Source: JAGVPT01 sp964439265 (GTDB lineage: Bacteria; Bacteroidota; Ignavibacteria; UBA10030; UBA8401). From it: a stretch of DNA of 64,000 nucleotides. Shown here piece by piece: positions 34,414 to 44,286 of the stretch; within the stretch, counting starts at the first letter, position 1, and the number at the start of each line of letters is the position of its first letter. Location of the stretch: NCBI GenBank assembly GCA_964439265.1, contig CAYTOA010000016.1:1-64000 (forward strand), read 5' to 3'. The notes beneath the pieces are model-generated. The model worked only from the letters and a program-made list of their open reading frames with translations. It made no database searches and was not told the DNA's origin. A program made the position numbers and the translations under genes.

Positions 34414-35244
34414 TTAATTTTTGACCGACCGGAGTTTCTTATAGTCTATCGGCCGCTTTTCGTTGAACGCCCTGATCCCCTCCACGATCTCGGGGGCTGA
34501 CGTATGAACGGTGAGCCAGTCTTTTGCATGACCAATGGTCATTGCCCACGAAAAATTCCGCCAGAAATTTAACTGCTCTTTGGTGTAGCGCGTGCACTCC
34601 GGCAATTTATTGACGAGCGTTTCGACCATCGCGCGGACCGCCGCATCGAGGTTTCTTCGCGGAACAACCCGGTTGATCAATCCCCAGGAAAGAGCCTCCT
34701 TGGCTTTCAATTCCCTGCCGAGCATCAGGATCTCGCGTGCACGGCGGTCGCCGACGATGATCGGCAGCCATTGTGTGCCGCCGGCAGCAGCCACGCTGCC
34801 GCGGGACGTGCCGACATGTTTGATGACAACATCCGATGAAGCGATAGCAAAGTCGCACGACATCTGAAGCTCATTTCCCCCGCCGACGACCATGCCGTTG
34901 AGCCTTGCAATCGTCGGCTTGCCGATGTTGCGCAGCCGTTCAAACGTCTCGATGAATACACCCATCCATTTGTAGAAGTCACCCGGTTTGTCGAGAAAAT
35001 CTTCCTTCCATTCTTTAATATCTGCCCCCGTACAAAATGCCTTTGTGCCGGCGCCGGTGATAACGATAACGGCAACCTCGTCGTCCCACTGCGCCTTCTG
35101 CAAAGCATCAGCAAGTTCCTGCAGCATCTCAAGATTGAGAGCGTTATGTACTTGCGGACGATTGAGAGTAATGGTGGCGTGAAATTGTGATTTTGTATAG
35201 AGAAGGGTATTGTAGGATTTGGGAGCGGGGGAATATTTTTTCAT
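34414..35244 (-). CDS. Crotonase-family protein with altered acid pair
   Basis: 276 aa enoyl-CoA hydratase/isomerase-fold protein. It keeps FCTGADIKEW and the first acid in GGGNELQMSCD, but the second catalytic region reads KHVGTSRGSVAAAGGTQW, with Gly where hydratases have Glu. The C-terminus (GIRAFNEKRPIDYKK) is reminiscent of MenB-like and ring-opening (BamA/Oah-type) members. It is co-directional with the PaaF-like gene. The reaction could be hydrolysis, C-C bond chemistry or isomerisation of a CoA ester in the phenylacetate neighbourhood; I cannot decide. Confidence 0.78.
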   Translation of the reverse strand: MKKYSPAPKSYNTLLYTKSQFHATITLNRPQVHNALNLEMLQELADALQKAQWDDEVAVIVITGAGTKAFCTGADIKEWKEDFLDKPGDFYKWMGVFIETFERLRNIGKPTIARLNGMVVGGGNELQMSCDFAIASSDVVIKHVGTSRGSVAAAGGTQWLPIIVGDRRAREILMLGRELKAKEALSWGLINRVVPRRNLDAAVRAMVETLVNKLPECTRYTKEQLNFWRNFSWAMTIGHAKDWLTVHTSAPEIVEGIRAFNEKRPIDYKKLRSVKN

Positions 35245-35313
35245 ATGAATCGTTTTACTTCGCTATGAAGAGGAAAAGGAATTTGCGTTTCCATGAATTG
35301 CCGCCGCAGAGTT

Positions 35314-35643
35314 TTAGTCTTCAAAGGTCTTGATGCTTTCGCGGGATGTTACATCGGCGTACATCAGCGTCACATATTTTGCGGCGAAGCCCATCAGATC
35401 TTTTCCGGCGACGCGCCCCGGGGGAGATGCAAGCGCCGCATCGAGTGCATCCTTTGAGTCAAAATACATCTCGCACATCAAATACTCGGGAGTCTCGCCG
35501 ATCGCGGAACCGGTGATCTTCGAGATTTCCATCTGGCGGAGACCGGGTAATTTTTTCACCAACGGAGCATGCACATCCGTGTAATGTTTGTCGAACGCTG
35601 AAACATCGTCCGGTTTTTTGTACAGCGCGATAAGTTTCACCAT
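35314..35643 (-). CDS. EthD-family small protein
   Basis: 109 aa. The opening MVKLIALYKKPDD followed by FDKHYTDVHAPLVKKLPGLR is the typical EthD signature (YxxxHxPL), a dimeric alpha/beta-barrel fold also used by small oxygenases and isomerases. ATG 35643 is chosen with GAGG five bases upstream. It precedes the two crotonase genes on the minus strand, so an auxiliary role in CoA-ester catabolism is plausible but unproven. Confidence 0.8.
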   Translation of the reverse strand: MVKLIALYKKPDDVSAFDKHYTDVHAPLVKKLPGLRQMEISKITGSAIGETPEYLMCEMYFDSKDALDAALASPPGRVAGKDLMGFAAKYVTLMYADVTSRESIKTFED

Positions 35644-35753
35644 GAGGTCCTCTTTCTCGATTGGAAGGCTGCGACGGCGTAATATAGCCGAAGCGCGGGG
35701 AAAAATCAATTCAGGGCGCGAAGATTGAATTTTCTCCCCGTTTTATCTATACT

Positions 35754-38714
35754 ATGACCACCGAACGTGCATTCATTCAGCAGTCTTCGATGACCCCGTC
35801 CACGCTTTCTTCATCGCACAAATTATCGTCCGTTACGGCTCAGCATATCAAGACCATCGAGAAGATCTTTTTCGATGCGGGACTTGGCGAACGGGCATCG
35901 ATGTTCTTTGTCCCTCTCGAGAAACAGCTCTTCAATTCGGCGGATGAAACGATGGCGTCCACCAACTTCCTTCGATTTGTCGAATCAAGCTTCAATCAGG
36001 CCGCAATCCTTCGCGACCTGAGCGAACATCCCGTCCTGCTCGAGACGCTTGTGCTGATCTTCGGCGTTTCGCAGTATTTTTCGGACATCCTCATCCGTGA
36101 CCCTGAGCTGTTCCGATGGCTTACCGCAACGGCCGTTCTTGATCAGTCGAGGACAAAAGAGGAATTCCTGAACGCTTCGCGTCAGAGCATCGAGCCGTTC
36201 CAATCGCACTCCCGCAAGCTTAATGTCCTGAAACGGTTTCAACGGCGCGAGATGCTCCGGATCGGTGTGAGGGATATCCTTGGATTGGCCGACCTTGAAA
36301 CCACAATGCGCGAACTATCGCACCTTGCCGATGCGGTTACCGTCCGGGTCGCAGAACTTTCATGGACAGAATTAAAGAATCAATTCGGCGGCGAGCCGGC
36401 AACTGCCTGGGCGATCATCGGCCTCGGAAAGCTGGGCGGAGAAGAACTCAACTACAGTTCCGACATCGACCTTATGGCAGTCTACGATGAGGACGGGGAG
36501 ATCGGGTCATCCTCTTCGTTTGCGATGACACACGGGGAGTTCTTTGTCCGCTTCGTTGAGCTTGTCGTGCAAAGCCTTTCTCATCCAACCGAGGAAGGGT
36601 ATTTCTACAGAGTTGACATGCGTCTCCGGCCGGACGGGAAAGCGGGAGCGCTCATCCGCTCATTCGAGTCCGCTGTTCTGTACTACGAATCCCGCGGCGA
36701 GTTATGGGAACGTCAAATGCTGATCAAGGCTCGTTACATTTCGGGGGGCAAGATTTTCGCACAAAAGTTCCTCAGCGCACTTTCGCCGTTCATCTACCCC
36801 CGGACTTTTTTCCAAAATCCTATCGAAGAGATATCCCGGATCAAAGCCCGCATCGAATCGAATTCCGACGAGCGGAATATCAAACTCCGCGCGGGAGGAA
36901 TTCGCGATATTGAATTTATCGTTCAGGCCCTGCAGCTGCTGAACGGAGGAAAAAATGCCTCTCTCCGGACATCAAATACGCTCGCAGCGGTAACGCTGCT
37001 TCATTCGATGCATCTCCTTTCCGGCCGGGAAGCGGCACAGCTTCGCGAAGCGTACTGCTTCTTCAGAATTCTCGAACATCGCCTGCAAATGCTCGCGTAC
37101 GCTCAAACTCACTCGCTTCCGGAGGCGGCACGCGAACGAAAAAAAATCGCGCTGCGAATGGCCATACCCAGTGATCAGTTCGAGAAACTTCTCGCCGGCC
37201 ATTTGCTGAATGTTCGCCGCATCTTCAAGACCGTCTTCACGAAAAGGGACTTCGGGCGCCATTCCGATGTTGAGCTTTTTCTAAACGAAAAGCCGGGTTC
37301 CGACTTCTCACAAAGCTTCGCCGGACGTTACCGGTTAGGGAATAATGAGAAAACGATCCGGACGCTTCGCAGAATGCTGTATGGAACAAATCTTTTGGGG
37401 AAGAAAGAATTTCCCGAACGAACACGAACATTGTTCAAAAGCGTCGCAGAGCCCCTGCTGGATGAGATCAGCGCCTCGATTGCCCCCGATCAAGCGCTCG
37501 CCCATTGTGAAAGAATCTTGTCGTCGTTTCCTTCTCCCGACGCCATGTATTCTCTTTGCGCCGAGAAGAATTTCCGCAGGTCTTTCATAACGATATGTGC
37601 GCACAGCGGAATGCTCGCAAGACAATTTGCACTTTCCCCAGGGCTTGCTGAACAGGTCCTCACGAGTGTCGAAACAGTGCTTCGCGAAGATGTCGTCCCT
37701 GCCCCGCCAGGAGTAAGCGTGCACTTATGGAAAGCGGTTGAAGAATGTAAACTGGCGGTACGGTACATTCTCGGCACGATAGACGAATACGCGCTGTTCC
37801 GTTCCTTGTCAGACATTGCATCGTCGGCGCTTTCATTCCTTTATGAGCAAGAACGAAAAAAACTAAAGATCGCGAAAGGAGTCCGTTTTTGCATCGTCGG
37901 GATGGGAAAGCTCGGCGGAAGCGAAATGAACTTCGGATCGGACCTCGACGTTGTCTTCCTGTTCGAGGCGAAGAGGAAGCAGGATGCCGAAAAATGTGAA
38001 CGGCTTGCGTCAAATATCATGACGGAATGTTCGCGCGCTTCATCGGCGGGAAAACTGTACGATATTGATGCACGTTTGCGTCCGGAAGGGAGGAACGCAC
38101 CTCTCGCCGTTGCGCGGGGGCAATACTTTGAATATCTTAACGAGCGTGCATCATTGTGGGAGCGTCAATCGCTGACGCGGGCCAGAACCATTTCCGGCGA
38201 CAAAGATTTCTCGGCGGAGATCATGGATTCCATACGCGGGTCGATCTATCAGTCCCCGTTGCCTGAGGGATGGACGGAAGAAATTCTTGCGATGCGGCGA
38301 AAGACGGAGTCGAGAAGCCGTACTTCGTCCTCAGAATTCCTGGATATCAAACTTGGCGCCGGCGGGTTGATGGATGCAGAGTTTGCGGTCCAAGCGCTTC
38401 AGCTCTCCAGGAGAAAGAATGCATATGCGATGACTAATGTGTATGATCTCTTGGAACAATATGCACGCGGCTTATCGAACTCAGAAAACATTGCGATTAT
38501 CGGCAATCACTACAGACTGCTCCGGCGTGTTGAGACGGCGCTGCGTCTCGGCCTCGACGTGAGAAATCATGTTGTTCCAGCCGATGAGGATTCTCTCGAC
38601 TACCTTGCGCGTCTGCTGAAATATCCGGCCGGAATGGAGATGCTCTCATCGCTCCGCGCGTCCATGAAAGAAACACGCTCATTGTTTGAATCGATTCTCG
38701 AGTCGCTCGCATGA
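35754..38714 (+). CDS. glnE: Bifunctional glutamine synthetase adenylyltransferase/adenylyl-removing enzyme
   Basis: 986 aa, close to the usual 940-1000. Two nucleotidyltransferase domains are evident from GLGKLGGEELNYSSDIDL near residue 222 and GMGKLGGSEMNFGSDLDV near 715, each with the Gly-Ser-Asp-X-Asp metal motif, and each followed by a GlnD/GlnE helical segment containing RLRPDGK or RLRPEGR. The enzyme attaches or removes AMP on glutamine synthetase according to nitrogen status via PII proteins. Its TGA overlaps the ATG of the DUF2723 gene. An Amt transporter lies one gene away, but no glnB/glnK is in the window. Confidence 0.95.
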   Translation: MTTERAFIQQSSMTPSTLSSSHKLSSVTAQHIKTIEKIFFDAGLGERASMFFVPLEKQLFNSADETMASTNFLRFVESSFNQAAILRDLSEHPVLLETLVLIFGVSQYFSDILIRDPELFRWLTATAVLDQSRTKEEFLNASRQSIEPFQSHSRKLNVLKRFQRREMLRIGVRDILGLADLETTMRELSHLADAVTVRVAELSWTELKNQFGGEPATAWAIIGLGKLGGEELNYSSDIDLMAVYDEDGEIGSSSSFAMTHGEFFVRFVELVVQSLSHPTEEGYFYRVDMRLRPDGKAGALIRSFESAVLYYESRGELWERQMLIKARYISGGKIFAQKFLSALSPFIYPRTFFQNPIEEISRIKARIESNSDERNIKLRAGGIRDIEFIVQALQLLNGGKNASLRTSNTLAAVTLLHSMHLLSGREAAQLREAYCFFRILEHRLQMLAYAQTHSLPEAARERKKIALRMAIPSDQFEKLLAGHLLNVRRIFKTVFTKRDFGRHSDVELFLNEKPGSDFSQSFAGRYRLGNNEKTIRTLRRMLYGTNLLGKKEFPERTRTLFKSVAEPLLDEISASIAPDQALAHCERILSSFPSPDAMYSLCAEKNFRRSFITICAHSGMLARQFALSPGLAEQVLTSVETVLREDVVPAPPGVSVHLWKAVEECKLAVRYILGTIDEYALFRSLSDIASSALSFLYEQERKKLKIAKGVRFCIVGMGKLGGSEMNFGSDLDVVFLFEAKRKQDAEKCERLASNIMTECSRASSAGKLYDIDARLRPEGRNAPLAVARGQYFEYLNERASLWERQSLTRARTISGDKDFSAEIMDSIRGSIYQSPLPEGWTEEILAMRRKTESRSRTSSSEFLDIKLGAGGLMDAEFAVQALQLSRRKNAYAMTNVYDLLEQYARGLSNSENIAIIGNHYRLLRRVETALRLGLDVRNHVVPADEDSLDYLARLLKYPAGMEMLSSLRASMKETRSLFESILESLA

Positions 38715-40567
38715 AGTCATTATTCGAGAGTAAATACCGGGATCACGTTGCCGCAGCCATCCTTTGGCTCGTGATATTTTTCGTCTACCTCCGGACCATT
38801 GCTGTAACCGTTGGGTTCATCGACAGCGGAGAGCTAGCAACTGTACCGTACATCCTCGGCATTGCGCATCCAACCGGGTACCCCCTCTGGACTCTTGTCA
38901 CGCACATTTTTTCACATTTGCCTATCGCAAGTGAGGAGATCGTGCGGTTGAATATATTTTGCGCGCTCGCAACTTCTTCCGCGGCAGTGCTGCTGTATTA
39001 TGCGATGCTCCTGCTATTCCGAACCGGCATCAAATCGCCGGACCCATACCATTCGGTGATGCCCGCTTCCTTCACTGCGCTGGTGCTTGCATTTTCGCAA
39101 ACATATTGGGACCAGGCGACCTCGATCGAGGTGTACGCTTTTCATCTTTTTCTCTTGAGCGCAACTCTTCTTATTTTTCTCCGTGCTGTTTTTAGTTATC
39201 TCGAAGAACAGGCGATCGACCAGCATAAATGGTTTCTCTTTGCCTATGTGCTCGGATTGAGCTTCACGAACCATCTTACAACCATCCTTTTGGCGCCGGC
39301 CTTTATTTTTCTCTACTTCTCGGCGTTTCGCCTTTCAAAAGAAGGAATCCGGCTGTTGTGCATTCTTGCCATCCCTTTTGTCCTGGGTCTTTCGGTTTAC
39401 GTCTATTTTCCAATAAGGACGGTGCAGCAGCCGGTTCTGAACTGGGGATATCCAGCAACGATTGAGAGAATCCTATGGCATGTTTCAGGCAAACAATACC
39501 GCATATGGATGTTTTCATCTTCGGCCGCAGCCGCAAAACAGTGGAACCGGTTTGTGAATGCCGCGCCGGTAGAATTTTATTATCTGCCGCTTCTTTTCTC
39601 ACTCTTCGGCGCATGGAAGCTGCTGTTGAATCACCGCCGGATATTTGCCTTCGTTTTCCTGCTCCTGGCGGGATGCATCGCTTACACGATCAATTATGAT
39701 ATCAACGACATCGATTCGTATTTTCTACTGGCGTATGTTGCTCTCGCCATGTTTGCGGGATTTGGAGCGCTTGAGGCGTGGATGATGTTTAAAAAAAGCT
39801 GGGGGAAAGCCGCTGTCGCAGCAGTCTTCTTCGCAGTCGTCGCCGCTGAACTTTCGGGAAACTGGTCTGAAGCAGACGCAAGCAGCAATTATCTCGTGGA
39901 GGATTATGCCACGACATTATTGTCGAACGTAAAACCTAAGGCGATCATTATTTCGTACCAGTGGGATGACTTTGTCTCGGCATCGTACTACTTCCAATAC
40001 ATCAAACACGTCCGTGAAGACGTGACGGTCATCGACAAAGAACTGCTCCGACGGTCATGGTACTATCTGCAGATGGAGAAGGACCATCCAGTGCTGTATG
40101 AAAAATCGAAGAGAGAAATAGCGGCGTTTCTGGAGGAGTTGTATAAATTCGAGCATGACACACCGTACGATCCCGCTGTCATCGAGGCAAGGTATAACAG
40201 GATGATCGACAGTTTCATCGATCATAACATCGACAGCGTGCCGGTGTACGTGACGGGCGAAATTGAATCACACCTTGCCGCGCATTACCGCCGGGTTCCC
40301 GAAGGGCTGGCATACCGGCTCTATGGTGATTCGATCTACCACCCTTTGGAATTTCCAGCGTTTGCCTACCGTCCATATCGGAAAAGAGACATGTACACTC
40401 AGCAAATTCAAGCAACGTACGCCCGGATGCTGACGCAGCGTGCATTGTACGAGCAATCGTTCGGGAAACCCGATCTCGCCGACCGCTACGCGGCGAAGGC
40501 GTACGAGATCGAGGCCGGCGCGCTCACGGGCAGCCTGCCGGGAAAAAAGCCGGCGTTATCCAGGTAA
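38711..40567 (+). CDS. DUF2723 polytopic membrane protein (TMEM260-like glycosyltransferase candidate)
   Basis: 618 aa with about 10-11 membrane segments in the first 400 residues and a soluble C-terminal part. The family hallmark is FIDSGELATVPYILGIAHPTG near residue 36 (Asp-Ser-Gly-Glu), followed by GYPLW and the QTYWDQATSIEVYAF loop, resembling the acidic motifs of GT-C enzymes. The eukaryotic relative TMEM260 is a protein O-mannosyltransferase, so a lipid-linked sugar transferase acting in the periplasm is reasonable. It is translationally coupled to glnE and converges on amt with a 2 bp gap. Confidence 0.82.
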   Translation: MKSLFESKYRDHVAAAILWLVIFFVYLRTIAVTVGFIDSGELATVPYILGIAHPTGYPLWTLVTHIFSHLPIASEEIVRLNIFCALATSSAAVLLYYAMLLLFRTGIKSPDPYHSVMPASFTALVLAFSQTYWDQATSIEVYAFHLFLLSATLLIFLRAVFSYLEEQAIDQHKWFLFAYVLGLSFTNHLTTILLAPAFIFLYFSAFRLSKEGIRLLCILAIPFVLGLSVYVYFPIRTVQQPVLNWGYPATIERILWHVSGKQYRIWMFSSSAAAAKQWNRFVNAAPVEFYYLPLLFSLFGAWKLLLNHRRIFAFVFLLLAGCIAYTINYDINDIDSYFLLAYVALAMFAGFGALEAWMMFKKSWGKAAVAAVFFAVVAAELSGNWSEADASSNYLVEDYATTLLSNVKPKAIIISYQWDDFVSASYYFQYIKHVREDVTVIDKELLRRSWYYLQMEKDHPVLYEKSKREIAAFLEELYKFEHDTPYDPAVIEARYNRMIDSFIDHNIDSVPVYVTGEIESHLAAHYRRVPEGLAYRLYGDSIYHPLEFPAFAYRPYRKRDMYTQQIQATYARMLTQRALYEQSFGKPDLADRYAAKAYEIEAGALTGSLPGKKPALSR

Positions 40568-40569
40568 AT

Positions 40570-41886
40570 TCAGAAAGAATATCCTGTCTCGCCGTGTTGA
40601 CTCAGGTCCAATCCTTCCATTTCTTCAACATCCTTGACGCGCACGCCCATTGTGGCGTCGAGAACTTTCAGAATCACCCACGTAACAGTGAATGAATAAA
40701 CGATGGCTGCAACAACGCTTAATGCCTGGACGCCGAGCAGTGAAGCGCTCCCAAAAAATAAGCCGTTGCTCCCTGCGGCATTGATCGCTTTTGAAGCGAA
40801 CAATCCGGTAGCGAGCGCTCCAAGAGTACCCCCGACTCCGTGAACACCTACTGCGTCGAGTGAATCATCATACCCGAGTTTGCTCTTCAAGCCGACCGCA
40901 AAATAACAGACCATTCCAGCCAGCAGACCGATGACGACGGCAGACATCGGGCCGACAAATCCTGAAGCGGGCGTAATTGCCACAAGTCCCGCTACGGCGC
41001 CCGATGCCGCGCCGAGAACTGTTGGCTTGCCTCGATGCCACCACTCGATGAAAAGCCACGAAAGCGTTGCAGCGGCAGCGGCGAGATGTGTCGCAACAAA
41101 AGCTGCCGTTGCAAGCGCCCCCGATCCAAGGGCGCTTCCGCCATTAAACCCAAACCATCCGAACCAGAGGAGGGCCGCACCAAGGAGTGTCAACGTCAGG
41201 TTGTGCGGCGGCATCAACTCTCCGCTGTGCCCTCTTCTTTTGCCGATAATGATCGCCGCAACCAGAGCAGAAACTCCTGAGCTGATATGAACGACGAGCC
41301 CGCCGGCAAAATCGAGAGCCCCAAGATCATGGATCCATCCGCCGATTCCCCAAACCCAATGTGCGATGGGAGCATAGACGAACGTGGACCAAAGGACCAG
41401 GAAGACGAGGTAGGTCTTGAACTTGAATCGCTCGGCGAAAGCCCCGGTAATGAGCGCGGGGGTGATGACCGCAAACATCATCTGGAAGATCATGAACAGT
41501 TCATGGGGTACCGTGGGCGCATAATCGGCGTTCGGCTCCAATCCGACCCCGTGCAGCCCGGCCCATTGCAGTCCGCCGATAACGTGTCCGATATCCGGTC
41601 CGAATGCAAGACTGTAACCGATAAGAACCCATTGGATCGAGATGACGCCCAGAGCGACAAAGCTCTGCATGACCGTCCCAAGGACATTCTTTCTCCGTAC
41701 CATGCCCCCATAAAAAAGAGCAAGGCCGGGGGTCATGAGCATGACAAGGGCCGTGGAGATAAGCATCCACGCCGTGTCACCGGCGTCAATTCTTTGAGCG
41801 GAAACCGAAGATTGATCTTGTGCCGGCAGAGTTGCGGGCGCGGCTAACAGCAACAGGAATAAGATTGAAAGAGAAAAACGTTTCAT
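40570..41886 (-). CDS. amt: Ammonium transporter
   Basis: 438 aa. A cleavable signal peptide (to about PATLPAQ) precedes the 11-helix Amt core beginning DTAWMLISTALVMLMTPGLA. Other motifs are ALFYGGMVRRKNVL, GAFAERFKFK, DFAGGLVVHISSGVSALVAA, which includes the pore His, and DDSLDAVGVHGVGGTLGALATG near the end (second pore His). The ATG at 41886 has GAGG six bases upstream. Amt channels carry ammonium under nitrogen limitation and are usually gated by a PII protein; no PII gene neighbours it here. Confidence 0.95.
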   Translation of the reverse strand: MKRFSLSILFLLLLAAPATLPAQDQSSVSAQRIDAGDTAWMLISTALVMLMTPGLALFYGGMVRRKNVLGTVMQSFVALGVISIQWVLIGYSLAFGPDIGHVIGGLQWAGLHGVGLEPNADYAPTVPHELFMIFQMMFAVITPALITGAFAERFKFKTYLVFLVLWSTFVYAPIAHWVWGIGGWIHDLGALDFAGGLVVHISSGVSALVAAIIIGKRRGHSGELMPPHNLTLTLLGAALLWFGWFGFNGGSALGSGALATAAFVATHLAAAAATLSWLFIEWWHRGKPTVLGAASGAVAGLVAITPASGFVGPMSAVVIGLLAGMVCYFAVGLKSKLGYDDSLDAVGVHGVGGTLGALATGLFASKAINAAGSNGLFFGSASLLGVQALSVVAAIVYSFTVTWVILKVLDATMGVRVKDVEEMEGLDLSQHGETGYSF

Positions 41887-42295
41887 TGCAGACCTCATCA
41901 TGTTCGTTGGAAAAGTGCTGATCATCACTTTCCACTTCCTCAGTCCGAGCTCTGCGTACTCCTTCCACCGCATAACTTCTTCTCCTCTCAATGCCAACTT
42001 CTACCGTGTCTGCAAGTTTCAGTTCTGTGCCGAGTGCTTTATTCGCTCCGCCGTCGGGACCCATAAGCTCCGCATTCATTGTGAACATCCGGAAGTGTAC
42101 TCCTTTGGTGAAATTCAATTAACTAATTAGGAAAAAGTTCGCAACAAGATAAGTATTTTAGGAATTAGTTCAAATAGGCCTAACTAAATAACTTTGTGCA
42201 CGATGGTTTTTCAGCTCTGGTCTTTCGGAAGGCGAATTCCTATTTTCTATCCGGCTGGTAAGAGCGCAAACATTACAATTATCATACACCACCCA
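41887..42295. other. Intergenic region upstream of amt
   Basis: About 400 bp between divergent genes. Frames in it (for example minus-strand 41786-42118) resemble no protein family and one overlaps amt. The part near 42110-42190 is AT-rich and presumably holds promoters. I see no known RNA motif. Confidence 0.5.
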
Positions 42296-43006
42296 GTGAA
42301 AAATCAGTATTTTGGCGATATCAACGATTACAGGAAATACGGTCTTCTGCGCATTCTTGGTGCTGGGAAAAGGAATAAGATCGCCGTGTGCTGGATGCTC
42401 ACTGCGGACGACTCACGCGGCGACGGCAAATTCACCGGCTACCTCGACAATCCGAATTCCTGGCGTTCATTCGACCCCGAGCTATTTGATTTCCTTCGCA
42501 ACACGGTGATCAAGAAGCGTCAGCGGGATATCGCTTCCGTCGAACAGGCTGGTCTTGTTCCTTCAGCAACTTTCTATTCCCTTCTTCTAACCGACGAAAA
42601 CAGGAGCAAGTACTTTCAACGCCTCGACAAGCAGTTACGGCGGCCGTGCCTTCTATTTTTTGACCCCGACAACGGAATGGAGGTCCAAAGCATTCCCCGC
42701 GGGAGGCGTGGTTCGAACAAGTACTTATATTGGCACGAAGCCGTTCACTTCTTTTCAAACGGACATTCGCTCCTCATTTATCAACACTACCCGCGGATGG
42801 AGAGGGAAAGATTTACTATATTAAGAGCAGCCGATTTTATCAAGAAGATGGGCGCCGCGACCGTCTATTCGTTCAAGACTCCCAAGGTCGTTTTTTTCCT
42901 GGTGCCGCAGCAGCGCCACGAAGAATTTTATCGCTCCATCGTTGAAAAGGTCGACCGGGTGTGGGGAGGGGAACTCGTGCCTGGCGAATATCACACATCA
43001 CCATAA
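42296..43006 (+). CDS. Uncharacterised conserved-looking protein
   Basis: I recognise no named function. From the GTG at 42296 the product is 236 aa and begins KNQYFGDINDYRKYGLLR, a segment that looks like the natural N-terminus of a conserved family; an ATG at 42203 would add 31 residues of unlike composition, and neither start has a clear Shine-Dalgarno site. Notable stretches are VCWMLTADDSRGDG, LLFFDPDNGMEV and HSLLIYQHYPRMERERF. FFDPDNG following a hydrophobic strand is reminiscent of motif IV in Rossmann-fold enzymes, but no cofactor loop is visible. It is 8 bp upstream of the dNTPase gene, so a nucleic-acid or nucleotide role is possible. Confidence 0.65.
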   Translation: MKNQYFGDINDYRKYGLLRILGAGKRNKIAVCWMLTADDSRGDGKFTGYLDNPNSWRSFDPELFDFLRNTVIKKRQRDIASVEQAGLVPSATFYSLLLTDENRSKYFQRLDKQLRRPCLLFFDPDNGMEVQSIPRGRRGSNKYLYWHEAVHFFSNGHSLLIYQHYPRMERERFTILRAADFIKKMGAATVYSFKTPKVVFFLVPQQRHEEFYRSIVEKVDRVWGGELVPGEYHTSP

Positions 43007-43014
43007 GCGGATGA

Positions 43015-44280
43015 ATGGAAAATACATTCTATAATGAATTCGACATGCAGTGTCTGACAAAGGAACGCGCATCGGATTACCGCTCGCCGTTCGAGATTGA
43101 CCGCGACAGGATCATTCACACTTCCGCGTTCCGAAGATTGCAGGCAAAGACTCAGGTCTTTCTTTCCGGAGAGTACGATTTTTACAGGACCCGGCTCACG
43201 CATTCGCTGGAGGTCGCGCAGATCGGACGGTCAATCTGCAAATTTCTCCAGCACAAAAGCCCCCTCCTCTCGGACGAATTTACGATCGATGCGAACCTTG
43301 TGGAAGCCATCTGCCTTTCACACGACCTCGGCCATCCTCCCTTCGGGCATTCCGGCGAACGAACCCTCAACGAATTGATGAAGCCGCTCGGCGGCTTCGA
43401 GGGGAACGCACAGACGCTTCGGCTTATTGCCGAGACCATCTACTCCTCCGGCGGGGAACGGCAGGGGATGAATCCGACCCGTGCCTTCCTCGACGGCATC
43501 CTGAAATACAAGACGCTCCACGGTGCACTCGATAATCCCGAGAATCATTTCGTGTACGATGAACAGTCGAGTCACGTGGATTTTGCGTTCGGCGGCGCAC
43601 CGGTACCCGGAGAGTGGAGCGCGGGAAAAAAGCTCAATTCGTTCCGGAGCATCGAATGTCAAATAATGGACTGGTCGGACGATGCGGCGTATTCTCTTAA
43701 CGACCTCGCCGACGGGATCCATTCCGGCATCATCAACAAAGAAAAAATCGAGAGATGGGCGGGCGATCGAACACTATCCCCGGATGAGAATCGTTCACTC
43801 GAAGAAATTCTTCGTGCGATAACGACCAGACAGTTGGAGAAGATCATTGCGGGAAAGATCGGTTACTTCATTCAGGCGTGCAGCCTCAGCGAATGGAAGA
43901 ATTTCATGAGCGGAATGACGAAGCGTTATTGCTATCGGCTGGAAATCGACCAGTCAATTCAGCGGGAATCTGAATTGTATAAAAAGATCTCCATCGACCT
44001 GGTTTTCCGTTCGCCTCAGCTCCACCAGCTCGAGCACAAAGGCGGGTACATCCTGAAAAAAATATTCGGGGCGTTTGAAGAAAACTACATCGGAAAAGAA
44101 AAATCAAAAACAAATCTGTTGCCGCGGGATGCCGAACAGAGCGTGCGCAACACAGCCAACCCGAACCAGCGCATGCGTTTACTTTGTGATCATATTGCCG
44201 GCATGACGGACGGATTTGCCGTCCGCACGTACAAACGACTCTTCGACGCCGAATTCGGTTCGCTCGCGGACCTTATTTGA
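43015..44280 (+). CDS. dgt: dGTPase-like dNTP triphosphohydrolase
   Basis: 421 aa HD-domain enzyme that hydrolyses dNTPs to nucleoside and triphosphate. The metal-binding residues appear as TRLTHSLEVAQIG (His), ICLSHDLGHPPFGHSG (His-Asp) and MDWSDDAAYSLND (Asp). RIIHTSAFRRLQAKTQVF is the conserved N-terminal signature. It may balance dNTP pools or restrict phage replication. It follows the uncharacterised gene by 8 bp, likely in one transcript, and converges on the small gene at 44287. Confidence 0.93.
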   Translation: MENTFYNEFDMQCLTKERASDYRSPFEIDRDRIIHTSAFRRLQAKTQVFLSGEYDFYRTRLTHSLEVAQIGRSICKFLQHKSPLLSDEFTIDANLVEAICLSHDLGHPPFGHSGERTLNELMKPLGGFEGNAQTLRLIAETIYSSGGERQGMNPTRAFLDGILKYKTLHGALDNPENHFVYDEQSSHVDFAFGGAPVPGEWSAGKKLNSFRSIECQIMDWSDDAAYSLNDLADGIHSGIINKEKIERWAGDRTLSPDENRSLEEILRAITTRQLEKIIAGKIGYFIQACSLSEWKNFMSGMTKRYCYRLEIDQSIQRESELYKKISIDLVFRSPQLHQLEHKGGYILKKIFGAFEENYIGKEKSKTNLLPRDAEQSVRNTANPNQRMRLLCDHIAGMTDGFAVRTYKRLFDAEFGSLADLI

Positions 44281-44286
44281 CGATCC

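Noticed and set aside
41786..42118. Minus-strand frame upstream of amt as a PII (glnK) gene
   Set aside because: It overlaps amt and has none of the PII motifs; no glnB/glnK is visible in the window.
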